Source: Physcomitrium patens
Lineage: Eukaryota; Streptophyta; Bryopsida; Funariales; Funariaceae
DNA length: 64,000 nucleotides
Direction of reading: 5' to 3'
Assembly (NCBI RefSeq): GCF_000002425.4
Contig: NC_037254.1
Span: 23,593,244 to 23,657,243, forward strand
Under the pieces are notes generated by a model, which was given only the letters and a program-made list of their open reading frames with translations, did not search any database and was not told where the DNA came from. Shown piece after piece: positions 31,881 to 44,282 of the stretch. The stretch's first letter is position 1. Every line of letters starts with the position of its first letter. A program made the translations under genes and the position numbers.

Positions 31881-34382
31881 CGTCATATTAGCACTGAATT
31901 CAATGTAGATCGATTTTCTGGTGCTACAACCAAAAGTTGCTTCATTATAATTGAAAGTTGAATAACATCCAAATCCTTCAGAATGTCATAGGGTTCTATA
32001 TTGAGAGTAATTTCCAATGCTCTTTTGCGTTTCATTGGTTTTGATTTTACTCCATTCGACAGCAATTCCTTCTTGGCGATTGGAATTGCCGCTGGTAACT
32101 TTGCCAACTTTTCTACCACTAAAGGTTCCTTTAATACGTAAGATCTTTTATTGGGCTGTACAGGTATTGGTAGTTGTCACTTGGGATCGTTCTTAATGGT
32201 CCTAAAAAATTGGCACATGGAACCAAATTGGGTTCCTCAGTCTGTTGAGGTCTCAATATTGGGATATGTCCTAATACTGATATTGGTTCGTTTAGCCTCA
32301 TAGACGGCACTACTTGCTCTCCTGCGATTGGTTCATCCAGGTTTTGAATTAAATTCTTATCTTTTTATTGGCCTCTGGTAAGCATTGCATTCACCACCTC
32401 GACATGATGTACTTGTGAGTCTTGTTGAACAAAGTCTTTATCCTCCGCCAATTGGCTTGTTTGCATTTGCTCGTCCCGGTTATTATAATTAAAGGGCGCA
32501 TTGCACTGCTGATAAGTGTGACCAGACTGCTTACAATTTCCACATATTGGAGCATAGTCATCATTGGCCCTTGGATTAGGATATTCACTCCCATAATGTT
32601 CAATTTTTTTGCAATGATAGCAATGAAGTGGTCTCTTGCCAACTCCTTCAGGGATATTGGGTGTCTCTACTAGTATATAACGACTAGGTCTGTTCCATGT
32701 CGGATGAGTAAAGGATTCTGATTAACCCATTGTTATTGTAGACTCTGGCATTGGCTTCGTCATGGATAGATATTGATGGTATCCTAGTTGGTTCATTGCC
32801 AATCCGTGAGTATTAGATATACCTTCTTGGTGAAATTCAGAGTTTAGAAAATTGAAATAATTCTTATTTTGTTTATTCGCTCGATTTCCATTCCAACCAA
32901 ACCTATTATTCGTTTGTACTTAATTGACATCCCACGAAATTGGTTGAGTCATTATCTGGTTACTGAGTTGTTGTTGCTTCTGTAAATTCGAACAGTTGGT
33001 GGTAATATGCTTGCCCTCGCAAAAGATACATTGTACAGTCATTTGGGGTGGTGAAGGACATTCTGTTATTAAATGACCTTGCCCCTTATAATTGCTGCAC
33101 CAAACATTGGGACGCATATTGGTTGGTTTATACCTTTTTTTTTATCCTTGTCCAGATTCACAGCCAATTCATCCATTTTTTTCATCAATGTTAACAACAA
33201 TGACTCATTGGGATCCTTTGATACCAATGTATTTGGTAATTCTTTTATAGGTATTGATTTTTCATACACAGAATAAGGTGCATATGGATGTGATGATGAT
33301 GGTGGTACAGCGTGCAATGGAACGACATCTACGATTCCCTTTGAAATTATACCATAATCATTCCTTCTCAAATAACCTTTCGATGCATCATTCTAATTTT
33401 TCATTTGATAACCTCCTTGAGATGGAATCACCGTGGCTCCAACTGTTAAGTTCTGGTCATAGTGACATTCCTCCCATACTTTTGCTCACTCAAGAGATGA
33501 TGCAATGGTGGCTGATTGGGCCTCCTTTACAAACATCTTCAATTCTAGTGGGTGTAGTCCATTAACCAATATGGACAACACAAATGATTCTAACATTTGG
33601 TTATTTGGCCATTTTCGAAGTATATCTGCTATACGACCATAATATGACTGTACCGCTTTCCCTGGTACCATTCTGCAGTTTATTAATTTTTCTCTAAGAC
33701 GATCTTCAAAACCAATTGGTCGAAAATGGGCTAAAAATTCATTTTTCAATGCCTCCTAATTAATAAATTGTCCCACACGTTGGTAGTTATACCACTCAAA
33801 CACTGTGTCTTTCAATGTCACTGGCAGCCATTGCAACCAAATATCTTCAGTTCTATCATTATTAGCTACACATGCTGTAAAAAATTGAGACAAATGTTGA
33901 TCGGGATCTGCACTCGAAAATCCTCAAAAAGTAGGTAGTGGCACGACAGTAGTCGTTCAATCGCCCACTGCATCCATTTGAACTGCAATCGGAATGGCTG
34001 GTCCTCTTGAAACCATTAAATTTCTTGTTCCGCTAAACTCCGTTTTAAAATAATCTCTGCTTTCCTTTATTCTAAATTCCGAGCTCTCAGTGCTCCTCGA
34101 TTTATTGTTATTTTTTGCAAGTAGTTTTATTGATTGAATTGTAGGTGAAAACTTCAGATTTTGAAATACAATATAGTTATCTTTATTGGCGAGCAATTTG
34201 TACCAATATGAAGAGCCACTATTGCTCGTTTCAGCAGTACCCTTTACTGAAAAAATACCCAATGGAGTACCAAATTCTTCTATGCCTCCTTCTCTTTCAG
34301 TTAATGGTCTCAAGATTTCCACTGAAATGTTAACAAAATTTCTCGCAAGTGTTCTTGGCAATTTTTTTAATGGTACATACAA
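31881..34382 (-). pseudogene. gag: lineage III gag with four zinc knuckles
   Basis: N-terminal part 33957-34382 (MYVPLKKLPRTLARNF). Capsid region 33486-33850 (WLQWLPVTLKDTVFEWYNY; FRPIGFEDRLREKL; NGLHPLELKMFVKEAQ). First knuckle pair at 32920-33117 (CSNYKGQGHLITEC with the second cysteine replaced by Y; CIFCEGKHITTNC). Second pair at about 32500-32640 (CYHCKKIEHYGSEY with the last C lost; CGNCKQSGHTYQQC). A basic C-terminal piece is at 31883-32119. Stops and frameshifts separate the pieces. Two tandem pairs of knuckles is more than the one or two common in gypsy Gag. Confidence 0.8.
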
Positions 34383-34682
34383 CTATAGAATTAATAGTTT
34401 GTCCAGTTCTTGATATGTTCGGATGCACCGATAAGCTTGCAACCATGGTTTAATCTAATTCTGTCGATGTTTCTTTTTAAGATTACATTCTTGCTCTTCT
34501 CTAAGTAAATTCTTTCTTTGCACTCTTCCCTACCTTTCTCTCAACTGATTTATTTTCTTCAATGCAATGCTCTCGTTCTTATTAAGTATAATCTTGTTTC
34601 AAACACTACTGAAATCGTCTTCTATTGCCAATTTTTTCACACGTTTGGTAATTAATTCCTAACACTCAAAGCTATTATCACT

Positions 34683-34699
34683 CCCCTGCAGCGGCACCA
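34683..34699 (-). promoter_or_regulatory. primer-binding site, tRNA-Asp-like
   Basis: Minus strand TGGTGCCGCTGCAGGGG, three bases from the LTR. It matches the plant tRNA-Asp primer-binding consensus (TGGCGCCGTTGCCGGGG) at most positions. Confidence 0.75.
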
Positions 34700-34702
34700 A
34701 AA

Positions 34703-35457
34703 TATAATTGCTCGTTTTACTTATTCCAAATTAATCTAATAAAAATAAACCCATATAAGGGGATTCGAACACAGGGAATGACTAGTTGCTTAAGCGTTCA
34801 CATTAGGGTCATACAATCAATTACCTCCTGAATGTATCATCTCTATTTCCAATATCTGAACACACAAGGAAACTATAATCTCTTCCTTCACCTTATCGGT
34901 CTCTTTCTTACAGCAATTCAATCATACCAATAACTACTATTTCTATCAATATATTCACCCTCATAATCTCCAACTGTAATACTGCGCCCTCACAGCTTTC
35001 AACACACAATTACACTCATTCCAATCACTAGAATTCTTCACACAGAACTGCCATTCACATTACGGTGTTTGATACAAACACAGACTCATTCTCTCTGCTA
35101 AACTACAATCAGATTTCAGCATTCAATCTTTTTTTTTCTCAAATAATATCAATCACATTTCCATTCCATAATTCACTTCATAATATTCAGAAACTTTCAA
35201 TCCTCTTATTCAAAGAAAATAACAAACAAAAGAAAATAGGTAACACCAAGCTTAAGCACTATCACAGCGATGGCACCTTAATTAACTTCTACAACTCCTA
35301 TATACTTTTCTCTAATTCTCCAGATTTTAACCGTAATTTTATAATTAACCACTTTTAATGACTAAATCACTCATCTATCCTCTTAAATTTCCTATTATAT
35401 GGACTATTAATATATTTTACCAATATCTTTCAAAAATGAATTAATATCTATTCTACA
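34703..35457 (-). repeat. 5' LTR (right) of the 29402-35457 element
   Basis: 755 bp. The plus-strand start TATAATTGC corresponds to TGTGATTGC in the left copy, so the terminal dinucleotide has decayed by a transition. It ends ATTCTACA, then TTTAG. Confidence 0.92.
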
Positions 35458-35589
35458 TTTAGTTATATACCATTTAACTTAAATTTATAATTTATATAAA
35501 ATTTATTTTAATATAATTATTAATTAAAAATTAAAAAATTTAATATTTATATATCAATATTTTAAAAAATAATTTACTATCAATCATAG

Positions 35590-36063
35590 ACATATATATT
35601 TATTCAAAAATTACTTATATGATTAGATAGAAATAGATAAAAGTAAATTAATTTTCAAGTATCTTCTAAACAAGCTTATTAGAAGCTTCATAGATTCAAT
35701 TTTGACTTTATATATGTTTATAGTTGATTAATAGGTTAGAAACTTAGTCAATAAATTAATTATATGTCATACGTATTAGTAACTTATGGAATAAGCTAAC
35801 TATGTAGTGCCTATATAGAAAACTTGCCTTGGAAGTTAAGATATGCGCATTGCAAAGTCAACATATGTTGAAGGTCTTATAGAACATTGCCATATAGCTT
35901 CTAGTAAGATAATATATATGGAGGCAAGAATAAATCCTTTTGTACTCTTATCAACACCTTTTTAGTCTTTAATCTCACTTTAAGGCTTTCTAATATTTTT
36001 GTTATTGGCAATAGTCATTCTAGTTCAATATATTATTATTTTTGAGTGACTTTCTAATCTTTA
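35590..36063 (+). repeat. decayed lineage I LTR, truncated
   Basis: Aligns with most of 3287-3790: TATCTTCTAAACAAGCTTATTAGAAGCTTCATAG, TTAGAAACTTAGTCAA, AGAAAACTTGCCTTG, TCTTATAGAACATTGCC and a TATATATGGAGGCAAG TATA region. Most differences are C-to-T or G-to-A. It stops at about 36063, where repeat D begins. No gag follows, so it is a solo or truncated LTR. Confidence 0.82.
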
Positions 36064-37090
36064 TGAGTAATGTAAGTCATCAAATTAACTCACTAGTTGT
36101 TTTAGGACAAAAGAATGTATATATAGTGCCAAAATTAAAATTTGTAGGTGAATATATGCTTAAAAGATATTCAATGAAGAAGAATAGTATTAGTGGAGAA
36201 GAAATAGAGTCTTAGTAAGTCTTGGAGGCAATTATTTCATTTGGTTTAGGAATTTTACTTATTGTCGAGTAGTGAGGATTAATTATTAAGGTCAATATTT
36301 ATATTGGCCTTCTATTTATACATATTACTTATAAGAAAAACTATAAATATTAATTAGTAATTAAAAGAATCATCAGAAAGAACCTCATGTTTTTTTAGTT
36401 TGTTATATAAATAGTAGGATTTATAGTAAATTTAAATTGATTTTATTACTATAAAAATCATCAAGATAAGAAATTATATTCTTAAACTAATTTTAGTATT
36501 ATAGAATTATTATAGAAATTTTAAAATTTATCTAGAATTTATTTATAATTTTTTAGGAATTTTTAGAGCAATTTCTAAGACTTAGGTAAAAATAAATTTT
36601 ACCACTTTGGGAGCCATTATGACAAAATAGAGCAAGATTTGAAAGCCACAACAGGCTTCCAGGCTAATTGGGTGTTTTTAAACACAATGATGGAGTCAAA
36701 AATTTAAAATTATGGAGTTTACTAGTAGAAAATAAGAGAACTAGTAGCTAGTGTTGTCCTTGTAAGGAGGGAGGTGCATAAGTCCTATATAGGTTGTAGC
36801 ACCTTGAAGGTAGTGAGGAAGCTAGGACTAAGGCCTCATGGCCTGTCTTAAGAACCCATATACACTACTTGTGAGTCTTGGAGAGGCTTAAAATGGTGAT
36901 CTCTTAAGCAAGTTATTCTTGAGGTAAAAAATTATTTTCTTAACTCTTCATTTATTTACTTGTTATCTTTCAAACCTTCATAACTTACTCATAATAATTC
37001 GGATTTATATGTTTCTTACACCATTGAAAAGATAAAAAAATCACCTTTTTAAAAATATATTTTTTAATTTTAAACTTCTAAAAACTTTTT
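36064..37090 (+). repeat. repeat D, copy 2
   Basis: Same-orientation match to 27636-28660. It abuts the truncated lineage I LTR on the left, so it probably inserted into or recombined with it. No coding content. Confidence 0.7.
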
Positions 37091-37249
37091 AAAAATGGCT
37101 CCAATCACCTATCTCTATGCATCAATAATATAATTATCTTATCTATGCTTCATTATAGTTAATCTTCCTCTACTAATATAGAATGTCCTTATTTTATTCT
37201 CTATGGTACCTCCAAAATATTTCTTGATAATTAATGAAGTTTTTTATAA
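37091..37249. other. short AT-rich spacer
   Basis: Possible 3' end of the lineage V relic; no LTR recognised. Confidence 0.5.
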
Positions 37250-40235
37250 GTTTTTATATTGCATCATGGATAGAATAGCCTTTTCAAAGGACTTTGTATT
37301 CAAGTTGTAGATATCTATTACCATGACAAAGGTAGCAATGCTCCAAAATGTTGTCTATTTTATACTTTTGTTGATCATCAATCACAATTGATGGTGGTTG
37401 TTGATGTTGGTCTAAACAGTGTCTTAGTTTTGTATGAAACTCTTTGAATAGCAAAACATGGAAGATCAAATAGAACCAAATATGTGGCAGAAGCTAGAAA
37501 TAGCATGCAACATCAGAAATTATTGCAAAAATTTGGAAAGGTCCGAGCCATCAAGGTATCAGCTTCCAAACTTAAATTGATATAGCAAGTAGAAAGTTAG
37601 TATTAGAAAGTAATATCTAGTCACCTTTCCGGAAGGTCTTATTTTGCTAGTGGTTATCCGCATACTGCTTCTGTCGATTCTGTACAGTTTGAAGGGGTTA
37701 GGAAGAGGACGAACTTTTTTGGAAGAATATAAGATCCTTAATTATAAGTAGATTTTAAGAAGTACAATATTATCCAAATGAAGTTAAATATAAAAGAATA
37801 GCCAAAGGCTAAGTATAAAATTTAGACTAATTTCTTTTTGATGCTAAAAAGTACCCAATTTCTAACTCAAATCTTAAATTCAAACCTTATCTTATTAAAT
37901 TACCTATAGTTTATTTACTACTTATTTAATCCAAAAAAATTTAACTTATTGAGCTTAATTCAAGCTTCAAATTTAAAAATTTTAAACTTTATGAAAAAAA
38001 AATTGAAAAAATGAGAGCCAAATTAAAATAAAAAAAAATTACTACTTACTACAATTGCTACCTTTAAAACTCCCCTTTACAAATTAGCTTAGATCTCCTT
38101 CATTATAGCTCTTCTTTTCTCTTCCTAAGGCTTCTTGAAAAGTTGATAATAAGCTCTAGCTTATTTCAAATCTTGAAAATAAAAAGAAGACAATCCAATA
38201 AATGGTATAGAAAGCACCAAACTAGTATTGAATTTTATCACTCAAAAACTCCAAAAAACCTCCATCCATAAATTCATGTGAATCTCCCTCATTATAGCTC
38301 TTCTTCTTACATAAAGTAACTTATTGAAAAACTAACAAAAAGATCTAAATTCTTTTAGAATTTAGAATAAAAAGATAAAAATTGAAGAAATACAATAGAA
38401 AATTAATTACTCTCTAAATATCTTTGATATACTTAAATTAAGTGCATCATGACAATAATATCATGCTTCTTCAAAATAGTTGTAAGCTTTTGTATAAACT
38501 ATTTCGTTGTTGGATTGTTGGTGTTAGTTGAACAATAGAGAGTTGTTGATAAATATTAAAGAAGAATGGTGAATGACTAGTACTTCCTTGAATACTTTTA
38601 TTGTAAGCAAATTACAATGGTATCAAATATTCATCTCAATCATTATAGTGAACCACCATAAATACCTAAAGCATATCTTCGAAGGTTTGATTTATACACT
38701 TACATTGTCCATCTATTCAAAAATGAAAGATTATAGATATCACAAGTTATATGTCTAATAGCTCAAACAAGGTTCAGCAAAAACTTTCCATAAAGCATAG
38801 ATTCTGATCTAAAATTATGACACAAGATAATCTATGGTGACCAAACATAGTATTAAAGAAGATCCATGCAAGTCATGGAATATCAATATTAAATTACACC
38901 ATAGTCAAGTAAAATTGCTTTAACAGTTTGTCCAAAAAGACAGCAACTATGATGTGATTATAAGGTGTCTGTAACAAATATATAATCAAGTCCATATTCC
39001 CTTCATCCCAGTATGCCATAGGTAGTGGAATTGGCTGCAATAACCTAAAAAATGTCATGTTATATACTTTATTATATTAACATGACTTGTAAGAGTATAC
39101 AAAAGCTTATATATTACGGTTCAAATCTATCCAAAATCATATTCTTGAAATTTATTCTAGAATCATTTCATGTCTTAAATGCTTAAATATTAGAATATCA
39201 TGTCTCTCTTGAAGTATGCATGTCTGGAGTATAATATTTTTACATATATAAATGTACTTTTTAAAATAGAATAAGTCATCTTTAAGACTATAATCTTGAT
39301 ATTATACATTATTCATCTTCAATTAATTTCTAACCACTTTAAAATAAGTATCTTGATGTATAGCTTTTTTCTATTCTACTTCTTTGATTAGATTTGAAAT
39401 GACACTACTAACAATAGTGATTTTTGCCTTGTCTTCCAATTTGGCCTTTAAGTCAATTTTTTATGATAAGTTGTTCAGCACAACATGTTATTGCCTTTGC
39501 TTGTATTCAAGTTGAATTTCAATAAGCTACAATTATTCTTCTCAACGAGGGTGTTGTGATTTCATATTATTTAAATATAAATTATGTAGCAGGTATTGAT
39601 GATCAATCTAAACAATCATTGGCTTTTTCAATAGATAGTATTACCACATCTTTGAGGTATATATAATTGCTAATTGTTCAAAATCATGTGTAAAATAACT
39701 GCACTTTTTTCTTCTAAGCTTATGTAATTTATATGCTATAAATTGAAGGTCTCTATCAGAGTCTTATTGAAGCACTATTGTAATAGCAAAGTCAAAAACA
39801 TCAATGTCAAGTGCACATAGAAGGTTAGGATCATACAATTATAATATTAGAGCAATAATGAGTACTTCCTTCAACCTATCAAAGGCACTTTGCTACTCCA
39901 GTTTCCATTCAACTCAGGCACCTTTCTCCAATATGCTTATCAATGAGGCAGCAATATGTACAAATTGTCAAAAAAAATGGCAATAATATTTAGCAAGGCT
40001 TAAAAAAGAGGTGACTTTAGAAGCATCCTTAGAAGTTGGTCAATCTTCCATTACTTTCATCTTATCTTGTTCCATGCACAGACCCTCAAAAGACACTACA
40101 TGCTTTAAAAAGATAACTTCTAACATCCATAGTTCACGCTTTGATTGCTTGCTAAAGAAGCAACTATTTTGTAGCTAGCATAATAATTTTCATAGGTATT
40201 ATTCATTCTCTTTAAGGATTTTATTATAAATTAGA
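37250..40235 (-). mobile_element. second chromovirus relic (lineage V, Tekay/Reina-like)
   Basis: Minus-strand pol, heavily decayed. From right to left: RT from the active-site region (YDILIYNK with one aspartate lost, about 40235-40200; FSKQSKREL; FLKHVVSFEGLCME), RNase H (about 39900-39480), integrase (zinc region about 39190-39100; MDLIIYLLQTPYNHIIV about 39030; LAWIFFNTMFGHH about 38870), GPF module (about 37560-37480) and a chromodomain remnant (37284-37469). It starts abruptly at the RT active site next to a lineage I gag-pro relic. 37570-38800 is mostly featureless decayed integrase and AT-rich DNA. Confidence 0.75.
37284..37469 (-). pseudogene. lineage V chromodomain and integrase tail
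   Basis: The open piece reads FHVLLFKEFHTKLRHCLDQH, PPSIVIDDQQKYKIDNILEH and YLQLEYKVL, matching the usual order FHVSxLK - PP(P)xxxDGxxEYEVExIL - LEYLVKWKGY of chromoviral integrase C-termini. The frame is cut before the WKGY part of the domain. Confidence 0.75.
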
Positions 40236-41410
40236 ATATCATATAACAAAAGATGGCCCTTCTTTTATTACATGCATAAAAGCTCTTGTACATATCAATA
40301 AGAATTTGAATATATTAGGCTTATCTATTTTTACTTTGCTATTAGAATTTTAGATTAAACTATAAGAAAAATTAAGGTTACAAGAAATCCAATCTATATA
40401 AAGATTATATTTTTTTAACCACAATAATCTTAAAATAATTAGATTCAAAAGAGATCTTATTATATTAAATATTACTACATTATTATAATCTTTAATTGCT
40501 ACATCTAATTGATCAATCTCATAAACAATATCTCTAGAAGATAACAAATGATCATCTATGATTTCTACATGTATGGGTTTAATTTTCTTGACTAAAGATA
40601 TTTCTTATTTTTTGACAAAGTCTTCATTTATAAAATAAGATGAGGCTCCTAATTCTAATAATATAAAGACTTTGTGATTTTTTAATCATAAATATACATC
40701 TATTATAAAATAAGGTGAAATATTTGAAGAAAAAATAAGACCTTTATTAAAAGTTGCACATAATTTCAACCACACAATCCCTATTGTAGCTAGAAAAACT
40801 CATTTTTTGATAGATTATTTTCTTTGGAAATTATGCTCTTCATTTTGTGATTGTGTTGCTTCTTTGAATAATTTTGAATAGTGTATTTAGCTTTTTCATA
40901 ATATAAGCAAAAATCTTCTTGACAACATTGAATTTTTTTCTACTTTATGAGGAGTTTAAAATGTATTGTATCAATTTGCATTAGTTTTGGCCTTAATGAA
41001 TAAGTTTCTAAAAACTTAAAAATTATCATCATTACTTAACTTTTTTTTCTTTGGCCAAGACCTTGTTCTTGACGCCTTTCAAATAATCAATTGTTGCATA
41101 TAATGGCTTGAGCAATAAATTGTTCCAAAGATTTTGCCTTTAATATTGTCAATAAAAAATCTTTGATATTATCCTTCAATCCATATCAAAATTGATAGAT
41201 AGGGGCTTTATCATTCTAGTCCATGTCACAAGCAATATTTTAGAATTTAACAATATATATGCTCGTTGACTATGATCCTTGCCATAAAGATAAAAGTTTG
41301 ATCTTTCCTACTCTTTGTCAATTATTTTCTCCAAATGTAGCCATAAACACTTCTAAGAATGAATTCAAATCATAAAGGTGTTGCAAATATTTTTTTATTA
41401 AAGATGGATT
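40236..41410 (-). mobile_element. lineage I relic Y: gag and protease only
   Basis: Minus strand: gag capsid end at about 41250-41050 (QFxYGLKDNIKDFLL, LKAKSLEQFIAQAI), a decayed knuckle region about 40900, protease about 40700-40560, and the post-protease block at 40350-40547 (FNIIRSLLNLIILRLLWLKKYNLYIDWIS, cf. the intact pol). It continues to about 40236 with the segment matching 5520-5590 of the intact element, then joins lineage V. Confidence 0.75.
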
Positions 41411-41418
41411 TGTTCTGT

Positions 41419-41706
41419 TTATTCATTAATTTGAAGATGAAAAACAAAAGTGAGCTTTATATCCATCTTTAGAATCTTGGATAGGATTCTCCAAAATCTT
41501 GATATGAATTGAATCTTCCTATCAGTTATAATATCTTTTGGTAATCCATGATAGCAATAAATATTGTCAATGAAAAGCTTAGCTATTTCTTCACCTAAAA
41601 TAGATTTTGTATATAGTAAAAAATGTGTCATTTTGGAGAAATAATCTACTATTACCAATATAGAATCATATGAACTTGAACTTAGAAGATCTGTAATAAT
41701 ATCCAT
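41419..41706 (-). pseudogene. integrase core fragment of relic X
   Basis: Open 95-residue piece: MDIITDLLSSSSYDSILVIV, AKLFIDNIYCYHGLPKDII and TDRKIQFISRFW. First and second catalytic aspartates are present, while the G of the usual DRGTQF is lost. It ends near the point where the DGQIERVNQ glutamate should appear. Very similar to 7488-7780 of the intact element. Confidence 0.85.
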
Positions 41707-42385
41707 AGAAATAGAAGACTATGATTGTTCAGATATAGGCAATGATTGAAGAAGTCCATAAGGTTGATGATGAAGAGTTTTTGATCTTGAATAAATGTCA
41801 AATGAATGTTCAAAATCTTTTACCACTTTTTACATTTGCAGCCACTCAAAATCTCTAAATATAAGCTTTAAAGTCTTATTGTATCCAAAATATCATCTTG
41901 CTAGAAAGTCATGACGTGCTTAAAGAATATATAAATGTAATTCTCTTTTTAGAATATATAAGCATCTTTTGAAGTAGATTAGGCTATTCTTGAACTCAAA
42001 TTTTAAAATATCATGAGACTTACAAGAAATATTCTTAATATCATGAACAAGAGGATTAAAGAACATACTTGATTGAATTTTTTTCACAAAGGTCAAATCA
42101 ATAGTCAATATTGATTTCATTGCTCAAAGATGAAAATGCTCTAGCTTCAAGAGGATTGTTCTTTGTTGATCAAAAGATACGTTTTTTTTTTTTGATACAA
42201 GATAAGAGCATCTAGAAAGAGCATTTAATAAACCTTCTTATTTTCTAAGTTGATATTTAATCTTGAAATCAAATCTTGATAATGACATGCTCCAACAAGC
42301 TTAGCAACGATTCAAAACATGTGCTGATGTAAAATACTTAAGATTCTTATAATCTATATTTATTATGATTAGAATACAAGCACAT

Positions 42386-43714
42386 TGTCATATGGCATGA
42401 TTTGCTATCTGAGAATACACTAGGTATGTAGCTGTAGAGAGTGTAACTTAAACCTTTATATGAATCTTGTCTTAGCTTCCAAAACTCCTTTATTTTGCAT
42501 AAAACTCAAAATATAACAAAATCCCTTCAAAACATATTTTTTCCACGAAGGGTTTTCTTTTTTTGAACTTTAGAAATTCATTACTCTTGATCTAACTATT
42601 TAATTTTTCTCAAATTTATAAAATAAGTAGATTTCATCCTTAAATTTTACCACAAAAAAAACCAATTACAAATTCACTTCCGATCTTTTGAAATCTAAGA
42701 AGCTCTAGCAGATGCTCTAAATCCTAATTTACAAGCATCCGAGCACTATTTTCTTAATATCTCAAGAATCAAATATTCAAATGTCATCAAACTTATGTAT
42801 AAAGTTTTCTAACATGAATTTACACATTTCCTGAAATTTTGAGCCAAAACCTTATCAAATTGCTCAAGATATAGCTCAAGACACAACCACTAGTAAATCG
42901 GGTCACTTACTACTCTTAGATTGCATGCGTTGAATTCAAAATCCAATAACTCCTTCAACCCAACTTGGAATCCAGCAAGCAGTATGCAAAAAGTGTAGCC
43001 ACAAAAGTACTCTCTCTAGTTGCAGTCGCCGATCCACAATTGCTATGTGTACGCGTGCGTTATGCCAAAAAGAGTGACTGTAGCTCCCAAATCAACACCT
43101 TAACTTTGAGTGCTTGTATCTCCTTCATATAAACTCCAAAACATACAAAATTTGCACCAAAACCATAGCCAAAAACCTAAACTTATTGACTCTAGCCTTC
43201 ATAGCTCGAATGGCCCCGAAAAACTAACCTTAAATCCTAATATGGCCTCGGGCAGCCTCCTCAAAGCCTATTGGTCATGATTTTTGACCAATAGGAATGG
43301 AGATTTTCATCATCCATCTCCATTCATCTATATTGGTGCCTTAATTACTCACTTTGCTTCCAAAACTCTTCTTTAATCCTTTTTCTTATAATATTTACAT
43401 AATTTATGCTCTAAACACCAAATAAAAGAACCAAAATAAGTTTTCAAAGGTCACCAATGTCTAACAAAGGTGACTCTAAATATTTAGAAGTTACTATCAA
43501 TCAAAACCAATCTTAAAAGCAATTATCAAAAGGAAATAAAAGTTATACAAATTCTATAGTAATCTTTTGAAACAAACTCTTTTCAAGATAATAATCAAAT
43601 TATATTTTAAAACCAATTAAAATCTACTAACATGGCTCTCATCATGTTACTTAATAAATTATATATTAAGTACATAATTACATTATTCTCATATAATAGC
43701 CAAAGTACAACCTA
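42386..43714 (+). repeat. X LTR-like repeat, copy 1
   Basis: About 1.33 kb inserted into the RNase H of relic X; flanking coding sequence (AGAATCTTATAATC / TTCTAGATGATGATGCCATTC) is continuous in the intact element. It begins TGTCATATGG and ends near CAAAGTACAACCTA. The flanks carry similar AAGCA/AAGCG, a possible 5-bp duplication. It holds a perfect 10-bp hairpin (43267-43276/43286-43295) built from ATTGG/CCAAT. No ORF; probably a solo LTR. Confidence 0.78.
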
Positions 43715-44282
43715 AAAGCGTTCTAGATGATGATGCCATTCTTGAAATGAATCTATAGTTATAAGAAGTTCTTTATTGTGGATCTCATAGTTAATTTTGG
43801 CTACTAAAATATTTTTGGATTAGAAAGCTATTAGACAGAGTTTATCATCTATTTCTATTTGTGACAATATTGTACCTAAAGCAAAGTTTGATGCATCTGT
43901 TTTCATAAAGAATGCCTTAAAATAGTCAATATAATATAAAATTGATGGACAAGTAAATTCTTTCTTTAAAGCAACAAATGATGCTTTGGCTTCTTTATTC
44001 CACTCAAATTTTTTTTTATAAGTCAAACATGTAAGTGAAGCTACAACTTGAAAAAAATTCTTAATAAAGATTTGATAATAATTGGCAAAGTCCCAAAAGT
44101 ATTACACATCTCTTATTATTATTAGAATCTTCTAATCTATGATAGTTTGGACCTTCTTTGGATCTATCATAAGGCCTTCATTGTAAATGATGTATCTCAA
44201 AAAGTCAAGTTGAGTAGTGTGGAATATATACTTTTCTAACTTTGCATATAATCTTGCATCTTCTAGTTTTTATAATAAACAA

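Larger units (their letters stand above)
29402..35457 (-). mobile_element. lineage III LTR retrotransposon, pol-deleted, target duplication TTTAG
   Basis: 6056-bp minus-strand element with LTRs 29402-30164 and 34703-35457 and TTTAG on both sides (29397-29401, 35458-35462). A tRNA-Asp-like primer-binding site adjoins the right LTR. Inside, minus-strand: gag with four zinc knuckles, a protease remnant (DGGSS), and only the first part of RT (to about 30611). This joins a short acidic tail homologous to the end of the other lineage III element. The rest of RT, RNase H and integrase are absent. LTRs differ at many sites, mostly transitions, so the copy is clearly older than the lineage I element. 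Confidence 0.93.

Noticed and set aside
27636-37090. Single 9.4-kb element with repeat D as its LTRs
   Set aside because: The interval contains a complete lineage III element with its own target duplication and a lineage I LTR directly abutting the right D copy. No D-specific internal coding region remains.
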